Shown here: positions 17,317 to 26,662 of the stretch, in pieces
Numbering within the stretch: the first letter of the stretch is position 1
Layout: each line of letters starts with the position of its first letter
DNA from: Sporocytophaga myxococcoides
GTDB taxonomy: Bacteria > Bacteroidota > Bacteroidia > Cytophagales > Cytophagaceae
Direction: 5' to 3'
DNA length: 64,000 nucleotides
Assembly (NCBI RefSeq): GCF_000775915.1
Contig: NZ_BBLT01000003.1
Span: forward strand, 372,001 to 436,000
Notes under the pieces: model-generated
What the model was told of the DNA's origin: nothing
Database searches by the model: none
What the model saw: only the letters and a program-made list of their open reading frames with translations
Made by a program: the position numbers and the translations under genes

Positions 17317-17535
17317 CTGATTAAATGGAAGGGGCTTTATTTATGTTTCATAAGCCAATGAAGTATCTTCCCTGACAATCGTTTTATCCTGTTAATTCTT
17401 TTCTTTCTTTGAGTGATAGATACCTGGTTGGTAAACTTTTCCGAATATATGTCACAAAGCTAATTGAGCATCCTCTCAAAGAATAATCCGGCCTTGTTGT
17501 AAGCAAAAGCCGGAAATATTCTCTGTTGTTTGAAT

Positions 17536-20289
17536 TTAATATTTCACCAGTTTCAAACTATAAGTTTTATCACTATGAACTATTTTGCATAAATATAGTC
17601 CAGCCTTCAATTCAGATGTGTTCATGTTGATTTCATTATCCCCTTTTCCATAGTTACCATTGAAGCTGCTGACTTCAAGCCCTTGCTCGTTATAAATCTT
17701 AACAGCTACGGTTGCTTCTGCCTCAAGATTTACTTTTAAATTCAGTTTATCTGAAAATGGATTAGGATAGGCAATATTAAGAGATGGAGCAGTATTTGTG
17801 GCATCCATAACATCGTTGCTTTCAAAGGAGCTTGTTGTTCTGAAACTGCCGCAACCGGCATCGTCTTTTAGCTTATATATCCAAGCACCTCCAAAACCTG
17901 CGGGCCCGTTTATATCTCCATCAAATCGCCCGCCAGTACCTGTTAGCAATATTCCTCCGTCAGGAGTTGTTTGTATGGTACCGAAAAAATCTTCATAGGA
18001 AGAACCGTATGTCCCATCCCACACGATGTTTCCGTATTGATCTGTTTGGAAGATCCAATGGTCATAAAAAAGAAATTCGGGTCCATGTGGTGGTGTAGTA
18101 ACATCGGTGATGTTTTCTCTGGTTGCCACACCAACTAACAGTCCTCCGCCTGAAATATTTAATATGTCACCACTAATCACGGCGGAAGCATATACTCGTG
18201 AAGACGTTATAATCCCCAGACTATTTGCTCTAAATATCCAAAGCCCTTCAAAACTATTTGAAGCATTTATGTCACCGTCATCAGAACTGGAGACGGTTGC
18301 CATAGTGAAACCTCCACTTGCGGCTGGTAATAAGATTACCTTTGAGTAGGAGAATTCAACGTCACTTCCGCCATATGCTTTAGCCCAGATTTTATTTCCT
18401 GACTTATCTAGTTTTGCGACAAAGCAGTCCTGAACACCATGGTAATTCAATATATCTCCATTGCTTGACTGGGTCATGCCACCAAGGAGATAAGTGCCGT
18501 CGGCCATTATTAGCACATTGGTTAATTCTTCCTCCTTACTTCCTCCAAGAGATTTGGCCCATTGTTTAGTCCCTGAATTGTTCGTTTTAACTATCCAAAA
18601 ATCTTCAGCCCCTTTATGATCTGTTATGTCTCCATTAGTTGAAATTGAATTTCCAGCTGCAATATATCCGCCATTAGGCACTGAACACACCTTAACAAGT
18701 TTGTCATCATTTGATCCTCCAAATGTTTTATTCCAAATCTTATTGCCAAATGCGTCGATTTCCAAGAGCCAATAATCGCTTGCTCCATTATTTCCATCTG
18801 TCACATCTCCATTGTTAGAAAATGTGTTGCTTCCAATGAGATAATTATTTTCCGGAGTTACAATAATATCAATTAGCTCTTCATTTTTGCTACCACCATA
18901 GGTTTTATTCCATTGTTGATTACCATTATCATCTACTTTCAAGAGGAAAATATCATATTCTCCATTATTTCCATCGGTAATGTCCCCATCGCTCGACTTT
19001 GTAGTGCCTGCTATTATAATTCCTCCATCTACAGCCTGAATCAGATATGAAATTTTGTCGTCCTGAGATCCTCCATAAATTCTCAACCATAGTTGGTTGC
19101 CATCGGTATCATATTTTATCAGCTCAATGTTTCCGTTATAATTTATACCGACTATATAGCCATCATTAGTTATTAATGGTTTAATCGCTTGCTTGTTGGC
19201 GAGACCATGAGACCATTTCATAATGGGCTGCCCCTTTTTCAATATTGTTACGGGTGCTGGAGATCTATCCTGGCTTTTGCATCCTACTCTGTTTATCGCT
19301 TCTGCATAGTAAATTTTGTTATAGGTTAATGGTATCGTAGTATAGGGACTGTTACTGCCTAGTGCTATTCCTCCAGTGGATTGCGTATACCAGTTGATGG
19401 CAGAACCTGGAGATGAAGCGTAGATAGTTGCACTTTCTCCACTGCATATGTAATCTCCTTTGCATACCGGCGCATCAGGAATGTTAGAAACGTTAACAGA
19501 TACCGGCGTCCTAGGTGAGTTTGCACATCCGTATTTTGTAGATTCAACATAATAAGTTTTTGATTGAGTAACAGAACTTAAATAGTATGAGCTTCCTGTG
19601 TGGACAGTCAGACCTCCTGTTGGTTGCAGGTACCATTTAAATGTTACACCAGTAGGATTGGTTGCCTTTAAGGTAGCATTTTTACCATATCCGCAAAGGT
19701 TGATTACTTTGGCAGCTACAGTGGGTGAAGGTACTACTATATAGGCATAGTGTACATTTACATGCTGAGTCTGAAGATCAGTCCCTGGTTTAATCATTAT
19801 TTGTGCTCTGTCAAAGGCTTGACTCGCTTTAATGGTAACAATAGCAAATCGTAAGTCAGGAGGGGGGAAGTTGGGGCTTGGGATCAATATTCTTAAGTTA
19901 GCATTTGCAGAGGTAATAGCTACCTGGTCGTTGTTATATGTGTTACCAATATAGGTTGCGACAAAAACATTTGAAATGAATGCTACATTTGAAATTTGAC
20001 TTGAGAAGGAGATCAATATTCTGATACTATCTACAGCCTGACCTGTTACAGGAAATCTAACTTTCTGCTCTGTATTTCCTAATTGAGGAGACATGTTGGT
20101 TAAAACTGAAAACGATGTTGTGCTATTGTCTACAGCGTTTCCAGGGTTTGTAACAGAGCAACCGAAACAAATTCCACTTACTGAATTAGTTTGGGAATTT
20201 GCAGAAAGACATGGTACCTGAGCTTGAACATTACCTGAGAAAAAAATCAGGCACAGTAACATGCTGACCGAAAGGGTAAGTTTTTTCAT
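17536..20289 (-). CDS. Secreted T9SS cargo protein with Ig-like domains and repeated blades
   Basis: Start at 20289 (917 aa) gives a good signal peptide beginning MKKLTLSVSMLL; an in-frame ATG at 20337 would add 16 residues before it. After an N-terminal region come two Ig-like domains (about residues 190-350) with paired Cys, and then about seven repeats of 55-65 residues. The repeats have the pattern G-x-W-x-K-x-Y/F-G-G-S, D/E-E, GGYI-x-G-x-S, NGDxTD, W-x-x-K-x-D-x-x-G-N, resembling beta-propeller blades of surface proteins. The last 85 residues are a type A T9SS sorting domain: YPNPFSDKLNLK, then AGLYLCKIVHSDKTYSLKLVKY. It is predicted to be exported by Sec then T9SS to the surface. Ligand unknown. 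Confidence 0.85.
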   Translation of the reverse strand: MKKLTLSVSMLLCLIFFSGNVQAQVPCLSANSQTNSVSGICFGCSVTNPGNAVDNSTTSFSVLTNMSPQLGNTEQKVRFPVTGQAVDSIRILISFSSQISNVAFISNVFVATYIGNTYNNDQVAITSANANLRILIPSPNFPPPDLRFAIVTIKASQAFDRAQIMIKPGTDLQTQHVNVHYAYIVVPSPTVAAKVINLCGYGKNATLKATNPTGVTFKWYLQPTGGLTVHTGSSYYLSSVTQSKTYYVESTKYGCANSPRTPVSVNVSNIPDAPVCKGDYICSGESATIYASSPGSAINWYTQSTGGIALGSNSPYTTIPLTYNKIYYAEAINRVGCKSQDRSPAPVTILKKGQPIMKWSHGLANKQAIKPLITNDGYIVGINYNGNIELIKYDTDGNQLWLRIYGGSQDDKISYLIQAVDGGIIIAGTTKSSDGDITDGNNGEYDIFLLKVDDNGNQQWNKTYGGSKNEELIDIIVTPENNYLIGSNTFSNNGDVTDGNNGASDYWLLEIDAFGNKIWNKTFGGSNDDKLVKVCSVPNGGYIAAGNSISTNGDITDHKGAEDFWIVKTNNSGTKQWAKSLGGSKEEELTNVLIMADGTYLLGGMTQSSNGDILNYHGVQDCFVAKLDKSGNKIWAKAYGGSDVEFSYSKVILLPAASGGFTMATVSSSDDGDINASNSFEGLWIFRANSLGIITSSRVYASAVISGDILNISGGGLLVGVATRENITDVTTPPHGPEFLFYDHWIFQTDQYGNIVWDGTYGSSYEDFFGTIQTTPDGGILLTGTGGRFDGDINGPAGFGGAWIYKLKDDAGCGSFRTTSSFESNDVMDATNTAPSLNIAYPNPFSDKLNLKVNLEAEATVAVKIYNEQGLEVSSFNGNYGKGDNEINMNTSELKAGLYLCKIVHSDKTYSLKLVKY

Positions 20290-20337
20290 TTCCATATAGT
20301 TTTGAGTTGTTTGAATAAGCATATAATTTGTATTCAC

Positions 20338-20773
20338 TTGTATAAATTATAGATTAGTTAAAGGTTTAAGATCTGCACTATAACTATAGCATGGGGTGAA
20401 TGTTATAGTGTAATCCGTTAACTATTAATGCTTTTGTTTATGGGTGATGGCTGGTTTTTAAATTAGTTCGATGGCTTTGAATTGTAAAATGTTAAAGTGA
20501 ACAAAAAAGGAGATAAGAATAAGATACATTCAGATGGCGAAATTTTCAGAATAATTGTAAAGGATATCAAGGTGGTAATACATGAAAAAATACTAAAGAG
20601 TAGAATTTTATGAATAATCAATTTTTGTAGAGCGGGCTTTCTTTGAAATATTATAAGTAATGATATAATAATGTTTGTTGTAGTGTTTAGAGTTAACAAA
20701 AAAGCGAGCCTGATCTAAATATAAAGCAGTGAGTAAAGTATTTAGAAAACTCGCTCAATTGCTGGTTTTCCCT
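20338..20773. other. Intergenic region, no convincing gene
   Basis: This strongly AT-rich region lies between two minus-strand genes. A 78-codon minus-strand frame (20463-20699) is hydrophobic but of biased composition and lacks family features, so it was not called. No strong hairpin was seen. Confidence 0.4.
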
Positions 20774-21601
20774 TCACCCCCTCGTCGGCGCAATTCCATA
20801 TTCTCTCTTATATGCGGTTGAAAAGTGCGAGAGACTTATAAACCCAAGGTCTAAATAGATATCGGAAACCTTCTTGCCTTCTTTTAACTTTTGCTGTGCA
20901 TATTCAAGCCTCTTTTTAATGATCCATTTTTGGGGTGAGAGTTCACTGATCTTTTTGAAATCTCTTTTAAAGGTGGCAACACTTCGACCAGTGTAAAGTG
21001 CAATTTCCTTTATAGAAAGATCATACATAAAATTATTATTCATGAAGTCAAGTATGTCAAGTTTCCAGGGCTCTGCAAAATCAAATAAGGTAGAGGCAAC
21101 ACGCTTATCACTATGTAGCAGTATGTGAATTGCCTCTGTAAGCTTTAATTCCATTATCTTATCAATTGGTTGTCTGGATGAATTGATGTAGGGAATTAAA
21201 GAAAGAAAAAAACTTTCTGTCTCTGCCTCTGAAGGGATTGTCAGGAAACTAACTTTAAAGCCCTCATTAGTTTCTGGAAGAATCGCTTTATTCAATTGCT
21301 GGTAAAAATGTATCAGGACATTTCTGTTCAGTACCAAGAGGGCAATCTGAATCTTTTCGTCTTGTCCATTTTTGATCAAAAATCTGATGAGATGATTCCT
21401 CCTTATGAATACAGTACTTTGAGGTCCTGCAATAAGATTTTTGTCTCCTTCCTGAATCCATAACTCCCCGGAATAGACGTATGCCAGAATATGATCTTTT
21501 TGTATATGAGGCATACAGGAGAGAGGGTTTGTAAGATAGTACAAAGTCTCTCTCTCATTATGCCTGAATAAAATATCTTCCTTTTTTGATGGTCTTAACA
21601 T
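20774..21601 (-). CDS. AraC-family transcriptional regulator
   Basis: The 275-aa protein has the AraC/XylS double helix-turn-helix at its C-terminus: helix 1 around LSIKEIALYTGRSVATFKRDFKKI and helix 2 around KVSDIYLDLGFISLSHFSTAYKREYGIAP. The N-terminal 150 or so residues form a cupin-like sensor domain (MLRPSKKEDILFRHNE...). It ends APTRG. It lies 98 bp downstream of an NmrA-like NAD(P)-binding gene on the same strand, so it may control that gene or be co-transcribed with it. Effector unknown. Confidence 0.9.
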   Translation of the reverse strand: MLRPSKKEDILFRHNERETLYYLTNPLSCMPHIQKDHILAYVYSGELWIQEGDKNLIAGPQSTVFIRRNHLIRFLIKNGQDEKIQIALLVLNRNVLIHFYQQLNKAILPETNEGFKVSFLTIPSEAETESFFLSLIPYINSSRQPIDKIMELKLTEAIHILLHSDKRVASTLFDFAEPWKLDILDFMNNNFMYDLSIKEIALYTGRSVATFKRDFKKISELSPQKWIIKKRLEYAQQKLKEGKKVSDIYLDLGFISLSHFSTAYKREYGIAPTRG

Positions 21602-21699
21602 CGTGTCGGTCTAGTGACCTAAACTTACTACAAAATCTGACTTATCTTTTGGTAGGTTGTCCAATTTGTTATGCTAATGTTTTCCCTGTCAATGATGGT

Positions 21700-22605
21700 T
21701 TATATTGAGCTTTTGTTTTCTGTGATCCATTGTTCAAAAGATTTCAGAGGAATATCAAAGGATAAGGTTTCATTCAAATCAAATCCGAATCCGGGAACTT
21801 CATTCATCCAATGATGTGATTGAGCTGTACCTTCCCAAAGTCCCCGTTTTACTCCTTCTTCCACAGTTACTTCTTCATAGGTAATTTTTCTTCCCAGCTT
21901 TTCGCTTAATTGAGTGGCTACCTGATCCATAGAAAGTTCCTCTGAGGCGATGTTAATGTCTTTTGCATTAAACTTTCCAGGGTTTTCAAATCCTCCCCTT
22001 GCAAATCTGGCGGTGTCTTCACCACAGTTCAGTTTTATAGGAGTTTCCGGATGTAATACGCCAAAGAGCTTACCCTGTTTTAATTCAGGAGCCATATATT
22101 TTGAGAGCGGTTCAGCAAAATTTTCCATAAAAAAACTTGGATGTAAGATAGTCCAATATTGAAAACCTCCCTGCCTAATATACTCCTCCACCTCATATTT
22201 GATTTCCCAAAGGTTAGAAAGTAAAGGAGATTTCTTCCATCTCGGGAAAATATTACTGCCTATCACTGAAGTGTGTATGATTTGTCGGACTCCTGTTTCT
22301 TTAGCGACATGTACCATGTTATAAGCATTACGAAGCTCGATGGACGTATCATTAGGGTCTGAATATTGAGCGGAGAATAAAGCAGTAACATCTTTCATCG
22401 CAGAAACAAGTGTGGCTTGCTCTCGAAGGTCACCTTGTACAATTTCCGCTCCTAGTTGTTCTAATCGTTTCGCTGCCAGTGATTCCGGATTTCTTGCCAG
22501 AACCCTGACGCGATGCCCATGTTTTAAAAGCTCTCTTGCAGCATTGCCTCCCTGAGTGCCTGTACCACCAATAACAAGTATATTTGGAAATAATTTTTCA
22601 GCCAT
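21700..22605 (-). CDS. NmrA-like NAD(P)-binding protein (atypical SDR)
   Basis: The 301-aa protein has the Rossmann start NILVIGGTGTQGGNAARELL (GxxGxxG, about residues 10-16), RVRVLARNPES and GDLREQATLVSAMKDV, then the NmrA/HSCARG pattern around TSVIGS and LHPSFFMENF. The YxxxK catalytic pair of classical SDRs is not apparent, typical of NmrA-like redox sensors and isoflavone-reductase-like proteins. Cytoplasmic. It starts 98 bp before the AraC-family gene on the same strand. Confidence 0.85.
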   Translation of the reverse strand: MAEKLFPNILVIGGTGTQGGNAARELLKHGHRVRVLARNPESLAAKRLEQLGAEIVQGDLREQATLVSAMKDVTALFSAQYSDPNDTSIELRNAYNMVHVAKETGVRQIIHTSVIGSNIFPRWKKSPLLSNLWEIKYEVEEYIRQGGFQYWTILHPSFFMENFAEPLSKYMAPELKQGKLFGVLHPETPIKLNCGEDTARFARGGFENPGKFNAKDINIASEELSMDQVATQLSEKLGRKITYEEVTVEEGVKRGLWEGTAQSHHWMNEVPGFGFDLNETLSFDIPLKSFEQWITENKSSI

Positions 22606-22967
22606 ATCTTTTTAGTTTTAAATGTTAATAATTTTGGGTTTGCGGATACAAAGTTAATGCTGTCAATAAGATGAAGGTTTTCCGGGTGGCTCTTTCTACT
22701 TTATCCAGAAGCTCACATCTAGTTTAGTCATAATGCTGGTATTGGGGAGTATCTAAAAAAATATTGACCGAAAGATACCTAACAATTAAGATACTTAAGG
22801 GAATTAACCAAAACAGAACACTGCATAATCCCTTGTCTGTTCATTCTTTTTTTATAATCAGTAAGAAGGTTTGTAAAAAACTAAATTCATATTATGAAGA
22901 AAATTATGAATGGCATGATAAATCATTTAGACTACATCAAAATTAAATCACCTTAGCCTTTAAATAA
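22606..22967. other. Intergenic region, no convincing gene
   Basis: This region of about 360 bp upstream of the NmrA-like gene holds its promoter. A 60-codon plus-strand frame (22764-22946) has no family features and no convincing start signal, so it was not called. Confidence 0.4.
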
Positions 22968-23001
22968 AAAAAGCCGGTTACATTTTTGTAACAGGCTTTT
23001 T
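22968..23001 (-). terminator. Terminator downstream of the decayed T9SS cargo gene
   Basis: The stem 22968-22982 / 22987-23001 is 15 bp with one mismatch and a 4-base loop. On the minus strand it is followed by a T-run, 22 bp after the stop of the pseudogene. Confidence 0.8.
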
Positions 23002-23023
23002 CTCATGTGAAAATAAGTCAAAC

Positions 23024-24058
23024 TTACATTTTTACAATTTTCTTCACAGTTTTTCCATTTGAAGAATAAACTTCCAGGAAGTAAAGACCACTTTTTAGTT
23101 CAGAGAGATTAATACTATGACTTTCTCCTTTTGATGCAAAAATATTGTCTTCTAACACTGTTGAACCGTCTTGTTCTGTAACTCTGATTTTATAATGATC
23201 AGATGAAAGATCTTGAAAGTCTAGAGAAATAATGTCAGAGGCAGGATTAGGACTAACAGATAATTTCAAATCTTGCAGATAAGCATTTTTATTGGAAGTA
23301 AGGAATGATGGATCATACAAGTATGCAGCTTTTGTAGTGCCCATTTTTACCTCACCCATCCCTTCCATTTTTATGGAAGTAGTTATTTCTGTAATAGCAA
23401 AAAGCGAGGTGGTGTAACCTGGTATGTAATAGGCATAAGAAACAGATTTTAATATTGTAGTCGCTCCGGAAAATTCACTGTTGTCAATTTTGGTGGCTTT
23501 TAAACGAACAACATTATTATAAGTTCCGAACTGGGTTTTTAACGTTCCATAACCATCGTATGTTGTGGATACACTTCCTGATAGGGTCATAGGAAGACCG
23601 CTTGCAACATAATTTGCATTGTAGTCATCTGAAGTTGTTCCATTGTAAGCTAAAGGTAGCTTTGCAATGGTCAATGGGTTGGTGTATACTACCGTTGCAG
23701 ATCCTTGAGTGGAGGTTATACGTTGACCAAGCAGTGTCTGCTCTTTGTCAGTCATTTTATAATATATATAATTCACATTGTCACCTGTTTCCGCATGGGT
23801 CGCTGTTGGAAAAGACGATGCATATGACGTACTTGATGGACTTACAACCTTGGTTTCAGTTGGGGTGCCTTCAAAGGTTATATTCGAAAAATCCCAGAGT
23901 TGATTAGCTCCTGCATTACCTGGAGATACGTCGACTTGTTTAACTTATGCTTTTACCGTTTGGCCGGCCTTAATGCTACTAAAAGAGTTAAGTTCTGGTT
24001 GTGCTTGGGCAGCATAAACAGATAACATGATTGAGAAAACAGTAAAAATTTTTTTCGT
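23024..24058 (-). pseudogene. Decayed T9SS cargo protein gene (lost start codon and internal stop)
   Basis: The frame from 24058 downward encodes a clear signal peptide (KKIFTVFSIMLSVYAAQAQ), a beta-rich body and a type A T9SS sorting domain at the end (SVSPNPASDIISLDFQD, then SGLYFLEVYSSNGKTVKKIVKM). The expected start codon before KKIF is ACG (24056-24058), with an in-frame TAA six codons further upstream. An in-frame TAA at 23945-23947 also interrupts the gene after 37 codons, and the frame then continues cleanly for 307 codons to the normal end. A downstream GTG at 23776 opens the remaining part but would lack a signal peptide. An internal ATG (24028) gives only a 27-residue product. Confidence 0.7.
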
Positions 24059-24437
24059 AGAAAATGTTTTAGTTTAATTTTTATACAAGTTAATGAAAAA
24101 TTCGGTGAGGGTAAATGTTAAAGTTTGCTTTACACTTTGTTGTTGCGGTATTTGTTGATTATTAGATAGATATATTTGCAATAACCTCGTAAAGTTTTCA
24201 TTGCACCGATGTGTTTAAAGGACGGGAACCGATCCGATTTGTTTACCTGACATTGCAATAGTAAAATTTTAACGTATGGACTTTTAGCATAAAAGTTGAA
24301 ATCTTGGTTTATAGCTGATATTATTATTAGTTGTATAATTTATTTATTAAATTAGTTTCCAGGGAATTTCAAGTAAAGGTGTTAGAATAAAGTTCGATCT
24401 TAATGTAACTTTTCAGAAATTTCCGAACTTAGTATCG
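24059..24437. other. Intergenic region, no gene seen
   Basis: This 379-bp AT-rich spacer lies between the decayed T9SS gene and the small-protein island. No ORF of useful length, hairpin with T-run, or promoter pair was recognised. Confidence 0.4.
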
Positions 24438-24665
24438 TCAATCATTTTTAATAGATACTCCTCTGATAGTTCCGACAACTGTGTCTTTATATTCCTCTCC
24501 CTCTTCCAATTCGGCAGGGGCATTAATTCTTATGTTTTTATTTTCTTTTTCATGTCTGACATTACTGAATTGATCAACTACTACCTCACTTGATTTGATA
24601 ACATTGACGTACTTCATTTTAGCCTTTGCATATATTAATATATCAGAATCATTGTATTTGTTCAT
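24438..24665 (-). CDS. Small hydrophilic protein of unknown function, 75 aa
   Basis: A 75-aa soluble protein with no signal peptide or membrane helix. It is rich in Lys, Asp, Glu and Asn, with alternating hydrophobic residues suggesting beta strands (ILIYAKAKMKYVNVI, TVVGTIRGVSI). Not recognised. It is the third open frame of a same-strand island with the 127-aa and 201-aa genes upstream, 38 bp after the 127-aa gene. The frame is plausible but the size leaves doubt. Confidence 0.5.
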   Translation of the reverse strand: MNKYNDSDILIYAKAKMKYVNVIKSSEVVVDQFSNVRHEKENKNIRINAPAELEEGEEYKDTVVGTIRGVSIKND

Positions 24666-24703
24666 AAGTCAGATTCTTTAATTTTTCATTTGTTATTTAG
24701 ATT

Positions 24704-25087
24704 TTATTCTTCGTCTCCCTCTGAGTTATTATTACAATTTGCTATATCCGGATTTTTGTCAATTGATTCTAGAGCTTTAATAAAGATTGTTTCGATTTTT
24801 TTCAGTTTTGCAGTAAAGAGTGCTTCAGCTTCAAGGGAATTTATATCCAGTTTTATTTTTTCAACATGTATGTCCGTTCCAATTTCAATGTTTGAGAAAT
24901 TAGAGAGCTGTGCTTTGACTGATATGGAAAATTTTAAATTTTCTGCATCCATGTTGACAGATTCAGCTTTAATAGATGGTACTTCCAGAATTACATCTGT
25001 ATTATTGTCAGTATCAGCTTGAACATGAGTGGCTTCTTCCTGTTCTGTGCTTTCTGTTGATTTAGTATTTGGCTTATCGTTTGACAT
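24704..25087 (-). CDS. Small paralogous protein, 127 aa
   Basis: The N-terminal 40 residues are polar and disordered (Thr, Glu, Asp, Asn-rich). Residues of about 40-115 align without gaps to the core of the 201-aa protein encoded upstream: VPSIKAESVNMDAENL here versus IPELKLEQVNIQAKNL there, and further on DINSLEAEALFTAKLKKI versus DKARTEAHLRFRLKRV. The shared core alternates hydrophobic and polar residues and ends in an amphipathic helix. There is no signal peptide. Function unknown. I recall similar cores in conserved bacterial proteins sometimes found near gas-vesicle genes, but cannot confirm this. Confidence 0.7.
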   Translation of the reverse strand: MSNDKPNTKSTESTEQEEATHVQADTDNNTDVILEVPSIKAESVNMDAENLKFSISVKAQLSNFSNIEIGTDIHVEKIKLDINSLEAEALFTAKLKKIETIFIKALESIDKNPDIANCNNNSEGDEE

Positions 25088-25173
25088 TTTCTAATCTTTA
25101 AACAGTCTCAGTAAATTCTTAATGGTTCAATTCTGGGAAACCGCCATTATGTTCCGAATACTTGTGTGATCCC

Positions 25174-25251
25174 TCAGCAGGTCGGTTTAATTATATCTAC
25201 TAATGTGCTTCCTTTATTGTCATTTAAATTCATTTCTTCCATATTATTCAT
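25174..25251 (-). CDS. Possible 25-aa ORF in the small-protein island
   Basis: An ATG at 25249-25251 overlaps the end of the 201-aa gene, in another frame, and opens 25 codons to TGA at 25174-25176. The product is polar and ends STLVDIIKPTC. It may be a truncated remnant of a longer gene, or nothing. The overlap with the upstream stop is the only positional support. Confidence 0.2.
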   Translation of the reverse strand: MNNMEEMNLNDNKGSTLVDIIKPTC

Positions 25252-25849
25252 CTTTTTTAAATGATTTTGTAACACGTGATTGAATGGCTTCTTCTATTTC
25301 TTTTTTGTTTAATTCCTCGCCATCCAATCTACTTAATGGTTTATCTGAAGATTGATCAACAAGATGAGTTTTTAAAGTTCCAATGTTCTTGACTAAAGTC
25401 TGAACAGTCTTGTTTAATATCCCTCTTACTCGTTTAAGTCGAAATCTAAGATGTGCCTCGGTTCTGGCTTTATCTATTTTAATATGAAGTGAACCAATTT
25501 GGGCCTCTACTCCAAAATTCATATTTACCATTTCCTTTAAGCTTGTATTCATGGAAACTTCAGCTTGAAGATTTTTAGCCTGGATATTGACTTGTTCTAA
25601 TTTTAGTTCCGGGATATCGATTACAATATCGGGGAGCTCCTTTACCGATTTTTCTACTTCGATATCTTTACTTTCCTTATTGGAATTCTTAATGTTTGTA
25701 GTTAGTTCTTTAGATTCTTTATGTTTATCATTTTTCCCTTTATATGCATTTACATCTCTGGGAGTAGTAATGTGTCTTTCCATTTCATTCAGATCTTTTT
25801 TATCAAATTCACTGTTATCTCCTGATTTTAATATATCCACTTTTACCAT
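25244..25849 (-). CDS. Small paralogous protein, 201 aa
   Basis: A soluble protein with a Lys/Glu/Asn/Asp-rich N-terminal region (about 1-70), a core (about 72-155) homologous to the 127-aa neighbour, and a charged C-terminal tail ending TKSFKKDE. The core begins LPDIVIDIPELKLEQVNI and finishes with a basic amphipathic helix (LRFRLKRVRGILNKTVQTLVKN). No signal peptide or membrane segment. It is the first gene of the island and so probably carries the promoter upstream (25850-26123). Not recognised as a named family. Confidence 0.72.
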   Translation of the reverse strand: MVKVDILKSGDNSEFDKKDLNEMERHITTPRDVNAYKGKNDKHKESKELTTNIKNSNKESKDIEVEKSVKELPDIVIDIPELKLEQVNIQAKNLQAEVSMNTSLKEMVNMNFGVEAQIGSLHIKIDKARTEAHLRFRLKRVRGILNKTVQTLVKNIGTLKTHLVDQSSDKPLSRLDGEELNKKEIEEAIQSRVTKSFKKDE

Positions 25850-26123
25850 TAATACATTAAAGGTTTAATGTAAAATCCTCTAATACAAAACAAATTGTAT
25901 ATAGCCACGTTCAAAAGTTTATATATTTCCTGAGCATCAGATAGCAATCATTTTTCTGAGAATGAAAACGAACTTGTATGTGTTTCTACTGAAGGAGTGA
26001 ATACTATGTGAGGCAAATTAAAGTGTCTGTAGTTAAAGTTTTCTTTTGGGAAATTTTTAATTGAGAAAAAGACAGGATTTTAACGGGAGTGTATTGGATA
26101 AATAAATCTATAAATAGCTTCAT

Positions 26124-26582
26124 ATGAAAAAAGTGAAAATTTTCAACTATTTACCTGAAATAGATTCTTTTGTTATCGATCCGCTTTATAAAGAAATATC
26201 AGGCAGGTTGGGACTAAGAGAGTGGAATGAAGTTGTTTGGATCGGTAGATATTTTTGCATGGATAATGATTTTGGAGAACATTGGTTTGACAATTGGGAA
26301 GAAAGAGATAAAGTTGAAAGCAAGGCCAGAACGCTTGGTATTGAGTATGATGATCTATTTGTGATCGATCCATCCAGGTTCAAAGATTCCAGAGATGGTC
26401 CATGTCATACCGATCTGGAGCGAAAAAATTTTTGGACAGATGTTTTGATGTCTCTAGAATTAAATATGGAAACAATATTTTCAGAAGCAAGAAAATATAA
26501 TAGCGAAAGAGACTTGAAGGATGATGGCTATATTGAAAATTTGGAATTGATTATTGAGGAAATAAGAAGTAATGGGGTATAA
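26124..26582 (+). CDS. Orphan protein of unknown function, 152 aa
   Basis: An acidic soluble protein without signal peptide or membrane helices. The N-terminal half has W- and F-rich segments (EWNEVVWIGRYFCMDNDFGEHWFDNWEERDKV), the middle DLFVIDPSRFKDSRDGPCHTDLERKNFWTDVL, and the C-terminus is helical (NLELIIEEIRSNGV). I do not recognise it. It is flanked by divergent and convergent genes, so it is probably monocistronic. Codon use looks like its neighbours. Confidence 0.65.
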   Translation: MKKVKIFNYLPEIDSFVIDPLYKEISGRLGLREWNEVVWIGRYFCMDNDFGEHWFDNWEERDKVESKARTLGIEYDDLFVIDPSRFKDSRDGPCHTDLERKNFWTDVLMSLELNMETIFSEARKYNSERDLKDDGYIENLELIIEEIRSNGV

Positions 26583-26662
26583 ATATTTTTCACAATATTC
26601 ACCTTTTAACTATATTATTAGCCTCAGCGAAGGGCAATTATGTTAATTGATTTTAATTACCT

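Noticed and set aside
20463-20699. 78-codon hydrophobic minus-strand frame
   Set aside because: Low-complexity, AT-driven composition (I, L, S, T) in an intergenic region; no start signal or homology pattern.
22764-22946. 60-codon plus-strand frame
   Set aside because: No family features, in a promoter-containing intergenic region.
23024-23776. Reading the decayed T9SS gene as an intact gene from GTG at 23776
   Set aside because: It would lack a signal peptide, while a clear signal peptide lies upstream in the same frame, cut by TAA.
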